From contig JBITNC010000002.1 in assembly GCA_050084985.1 (NCBI GenBank), positions 5,766,001 to 5,830,000 of the forward strand: DNA of 64,000 bases, read 5' to 3'. Source of the DNA: Nageia nagi (Eukaryota; Pinophyta). A model generated the notes under the pieces. That model made no database searches. It was given only the letters and a program-made list of their open reading frames with translations, and was not told where the DNA came from. Shown here in pieces: positions 60,117 to 64,000 of this stretch; position 1 is the stretch's first letter, and the number at the start of each line of letters is the position of its first letter. A program made the position numbers and the translations under genes.

Positions 60117-63100
60117 AGAATCTTTGAAGTCCTAACCATGGACGGTTCAATCTGATGTTTGTCATTAAAATATGGTTCATGGAATCCGAATGAAAGACCA
60201 GTATGGAATTTCAAGCTGCCCATTGATTTGGATTACGGTATTCTTTTATTTTATAATTTTGTTATTTTTTTGGTAGTTTATTTTTAACGAATTATTCTCG
60301 CAATTAGATTCTTTGCCGTTCTCTTTCATCAAAGTTAGTTGGGAGTTCATTTGATCAAAGTTTTTTAATTAAATTTGAAGCATGTGAGGGAAATAAATAA
60401 AGAAAGAGAAATTTTATTATCGTTGTCACGAGAACAAGAACGGTCTATGGGACAATTGTAGGGAGTATATTGTATCACTTTTAGTGGTATTTGAACATGG
60501 GACCCTTGTTAAATAATTTTATTATGTATTAAGAGATAATAAATTATTTGATCAATCTAAGCAAATTACACTAGATAACTCAAGATAGTATAAACTCTAT
60601 TTTTTATGTGTATATCTTATTACAATATGATATCATCTATAATAAAATAGAATTTGATATTATATAATGATTAAATACTCAATTTTTATCTTCAAATTAT
60701 TACAAGCTCATTCAAAAATTATCATATATTTATTATTGTCATTTATTACATTATCTTAAGTAACTTTATCTTCAAATAGTAGTATCATTAATTTAATCTA
60801 ATATTTAACTTACCATTTGCATCAAAGAACATTCAATAATTTTTAAGGTTGATGAAAATAAACTAAATAATAAAACCTAGCTATTTAATATTATGTATTA
60901 TATAATTTAACACTAACAATTAATGTAGATAAAAGCATTGAAGCTTAGGATAGTAATAGAATAGATAATCACTACCATATTTGTTATGTATGTCGGAAGA
61001 AAAGAGTTTTATTTTAACTACCTAAGTAGTAAGTAGGATATAATAAAGCTTTACTTTGGCATGAAATGATACAACCTTGTTATAGGCTTTGGGACCTTGT
61101 TAAAATTTATCATTTTTTATTTTATTTTATAAATTTACTCTTTTTATAAAAAAAAAGTAATGAATGTAAATAAATATAAAAAAATGTGAACATTTGAAAA
61201 TATTGTATTATTTAGACGTATTTATTTTGATTTTGATATTTTTCAAATTTTCAATTATAAGGAGATTAAATGTGAGTAGGATCCCAAATAAAACGGAAGG
61301 TTTTGCGGGATTTATTTTTCAAAATATAATCATTAATGAATGGTAAAATCTCATGTTCTTTATCAAAGTAATCAAAACAAAAAGTTTGAGTCTATATGAT
61401 GGCTAAGTAGAATTTTAAAAACAATGCAGTAGGCCCTTCTAAATAAATGTGGGGGCATGTGTAAACATATTATGATCTTCTAACATTATTTTTAATCTTT
61501 CATAAGTATAACAATAATGTTAGGACAATCTTGAGAAATATCATGGGATTTTTGCAAGGTTGCCATGGTTAGTTATAATTTATGTGATCTATAAGATAAG
61601 CAAATAATTTGTATGTGTCAAACGCTTAATGGGAGTTAAAGAATAGCATTATATTTGTTGATAAGTTGATAAAAGTTAAAATATGATAAGATGGTAAGAA
61701 TGAAGAATAAAAACTCTTCGATTATATAAGCTCTTAGTCATTCCTCTACATGCTTTTTCAATAAAATAATATATATTTTATAATTTATTCATGTAAGGAA
61801 ACTTCAAGTTATGGACCTTCCTTTAAGAGAGTTAGCCACTACTTTAAATTTTATTGCTTTATTATAAAAATTAATAATATTATATTAGAATATTAAATGA
61901 AAAGGCACAATAGCTAAGTTAAACTACAAAAATTAATTAAGGCTATATTTTAAGTATCTATGTTTTACCCTACTTAAACTATGAATAAGAAAAATGTAGT
62001 CTTCTTTGTATTTCAATACATTAGGAAAAGGATGTGGATCTGAAAAGATTTAACTTAGAATTCAAGCTAATAAAGCTTGTTAAACCTAAAGCTTTTTTAT
62101 GGTTAATAACATAAACTAAATAAAATCTGAAGAAAACATATATGAACTTACATTTATTTTCATAATCTCTATAAGAGTACTATAATGAGCTAGTATTTTA
62201 TTTTTCATAAAGGAAAGTATCATTACACCTTCTAAAAAAAAAGCTATTAAGCTAACAATAGTAAAAAACATATCTATTTCTAAACTAGACATGATGGAAC
62301 ACTCCTTTGTTGCATGCAACCTCATCAAATTTTAAAAAGCCTTGATAAAAATGTATGAAGGTGAATATGGAGTACATTATAAACTAACCACTACATACAT
62401 GGTAGATATTTTTGGATAATAATTTTTCAAGATGCACATGCCTTTGCTAAAAGAGAAAAGTTTGAATAATCGTCATTTAAGCATGTGACCATCAATGTCC
62501 TATTTATGGAACTATCTTGATTTCAATAGTCAAATAAATCTAAATTTTAATTTATTATTGTATACATTCAATTATGAATAATTTTACAAAGTATACGAGA
62601 GTCATTCCAACAAGAAGAACTACCATAAAATTATCACTAACTACCTGAAGCCTAATATTTTTACTCATTTCAAAGTCCCTAATAAGTTTATAACTAAAAA
62701 TATGAAATATTTCTCTTCAATAATCAATTGAAATAATAAATCATTTCATAAAATATAATAAGAAACTTAGTCTAACATCACACTATTATCTTTAGGAATT
62801 GTGATCCATAAACTTTTTGTAGCAATTTACAATATTACAATTAGTTTAGATCACTTCACACTTAACTCCTAAGTGCTTGCAATATGAAAAGATTTTAACA
62901 CTTTAAAAGGAATTTACATGTAATAAAGAGATAGAAATCATCACCCATAAATTGAGACAACAATTTACCTTTGGGAAACCCTTCCTTCTGGAGAAAACCC
63001 CAACAAAACCAAAATCTCCTTAAATTGAGGAAGATGTAATTACAACAACCTTCACAATAGGATCCATAATTTTTTTGTAGTAACAAAATATCTTGAAAAC

Positions 63101-64000
63101 CCTTGAATGTACCTACAATGCCCTCTCAAAAATTATACAACAAAATCCCTCTATCTCTCTTCTCTCACAATTTTCTCTTCCTCTCCAAGATCTCTCTAAG
63201 ACAATTTTACATGCAAATTTCTTCACAATTTATCCTTGAAAAAATGGGCCAAAAAATCCCTTTTTATAGACCTTACTAGCCTTTACAACATATGAAAAAT
63301 CCCTTTGGTAGGTGCCTACCAAATCCAAGAATAAAATAAAATTATCTCCATATGATTTAGACAAAAAATGCCTTTTAAAGATGAAAAATGGCTCTCTGAA
63401 AAATATATGGGACACCTTTAGAAAAATACACAATATAAGAGATAAAATACCTTATAATACCTCCAAAAGTCTTCCAAATGTGATATTGATGGCTCTAATG
63501 AGAATCTACCATGTTTTCAATTGAATGAGTATTGAAAAAGTTGAATTAATTTTGAATGGGTACTTTCCTCCTTGGGATATATGGCATCTCAAAAATCATT
63601 CCAATGCACTTAAAAAAAGGTTAGAGAAGTAGGCAACATAATTTGGGGATATGTGTATTAGGTGATGGTAGTTGGGAGGTCGTGTCATCAAGCAATTAAT
63701 GGGTGGTTAGGAGTGTAGGAAGTGGGGAGGCTACCATATGGTATGCCATCTCTGGGTAGCTCCCATGGTGTTCAGTCCCCTTTATATTGTATGCGAGCCC
63801 TTTTAATTGCACATGGGTCCATTTACTTATGCTACAAATATGAAAGGGAAATATTGCAAAAATGTAACGAATATCAATTTTAAATAGAAAATTAACAACT
63901 AATCTAGTGGAAATAACAACGCATGCACTGATAAATAGAACATGAAATGGCAACAATAAGCAGATAAGGATAGGATTTTACTGAATAGTAATAGAATCAT
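60117..64000. other. AT-rich intergenic, no gene recognised
   Basis: No frame with a recognisable domain. A short stretch at about 60440-60540 contains, on the minus strand, CAAGGGTCCCATGTTCAAAT, which resembles a tRNA B-box and may mark a different SINE. At 62780-63300 the sequence is less random (GGGAAACCCTTCCTTCTGGA, CTCTCTTCTCTCACAATTTT), perhaps part of a decayed LTR, but it has no partner in the window. Confidence 0.5.

Overview
This is nuclear DNA of a land plant. It has intron-containing genes with GT-AG junctions, plant gene families (an NPH3/BTB protein, a PIRL-type leucine-rich repeat protein, a PQ-loop transporter), plant-type TTTAGGG-like repeats, and decayed Ty1/copia, LINE and CACTA elements in AT-rich DNA. 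The low gene density, retroelement nesting and kilobase introns suggest a large genome such as a gymnosperm's. That placement is inference; nothing in the window fixes the species.

Layout. 1-1170 is a degenerate telomere-like repeat field. 1398-3968 holds a decayed CACTA/En-Spm transposase gene and a probable CACTA end. 4480-5490 is a copia gag remnant on the minus strand with its primer binding site. 7013-8960 is an old direct duplication, with a 63-bp piece of the downstream NPH3 gene between its copies. 10619-15250 (+) is a complete three-exon NPH3/BTB gene (594 aa) followed by a tandem copy of its own 3' end. 17356-18670 carries two inverted SINE-like copies and the C-terminal end of a LINE reverse transcriptase.

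19485-36981 is a nested pair of related copia elements. Element A (+, about 8.6 kb) is interrupted by element B (-, 24077-32948) with a near-perfect 5-bp target duplication. Both have an unusually long leader of about 3 kb between primer binding site and gag. 37444-43700 holds a third, heavily decayed copia whose body is split by a 1288-bp non-autonomous CACTA element with a 3-bp target duplication (39394-40681). 44395-45370 has more SINE-like copies and a broken copy of the 5' end of the next gene.

47789-49139 (-) is an intact three-exon intracellular LRR gene (376 aa). 53600-54500 (-) is a LINE ORF1 (DUF4283) remnant. 55321-59514 (-) is an intact six-exon PQ-loop transporter gene (486 aa). 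The rest, to 64000, is AT-rich intergenic DNA in which I recognise no gene.

The three intact genes show no functional link to each other. I found no convincing new molecular system. The most informative features are structural: gene-fragment duplications next to their parents, the self-nested copia pair with long leaders, the CACTA insertion, and transition-type decay throughout the transposons.
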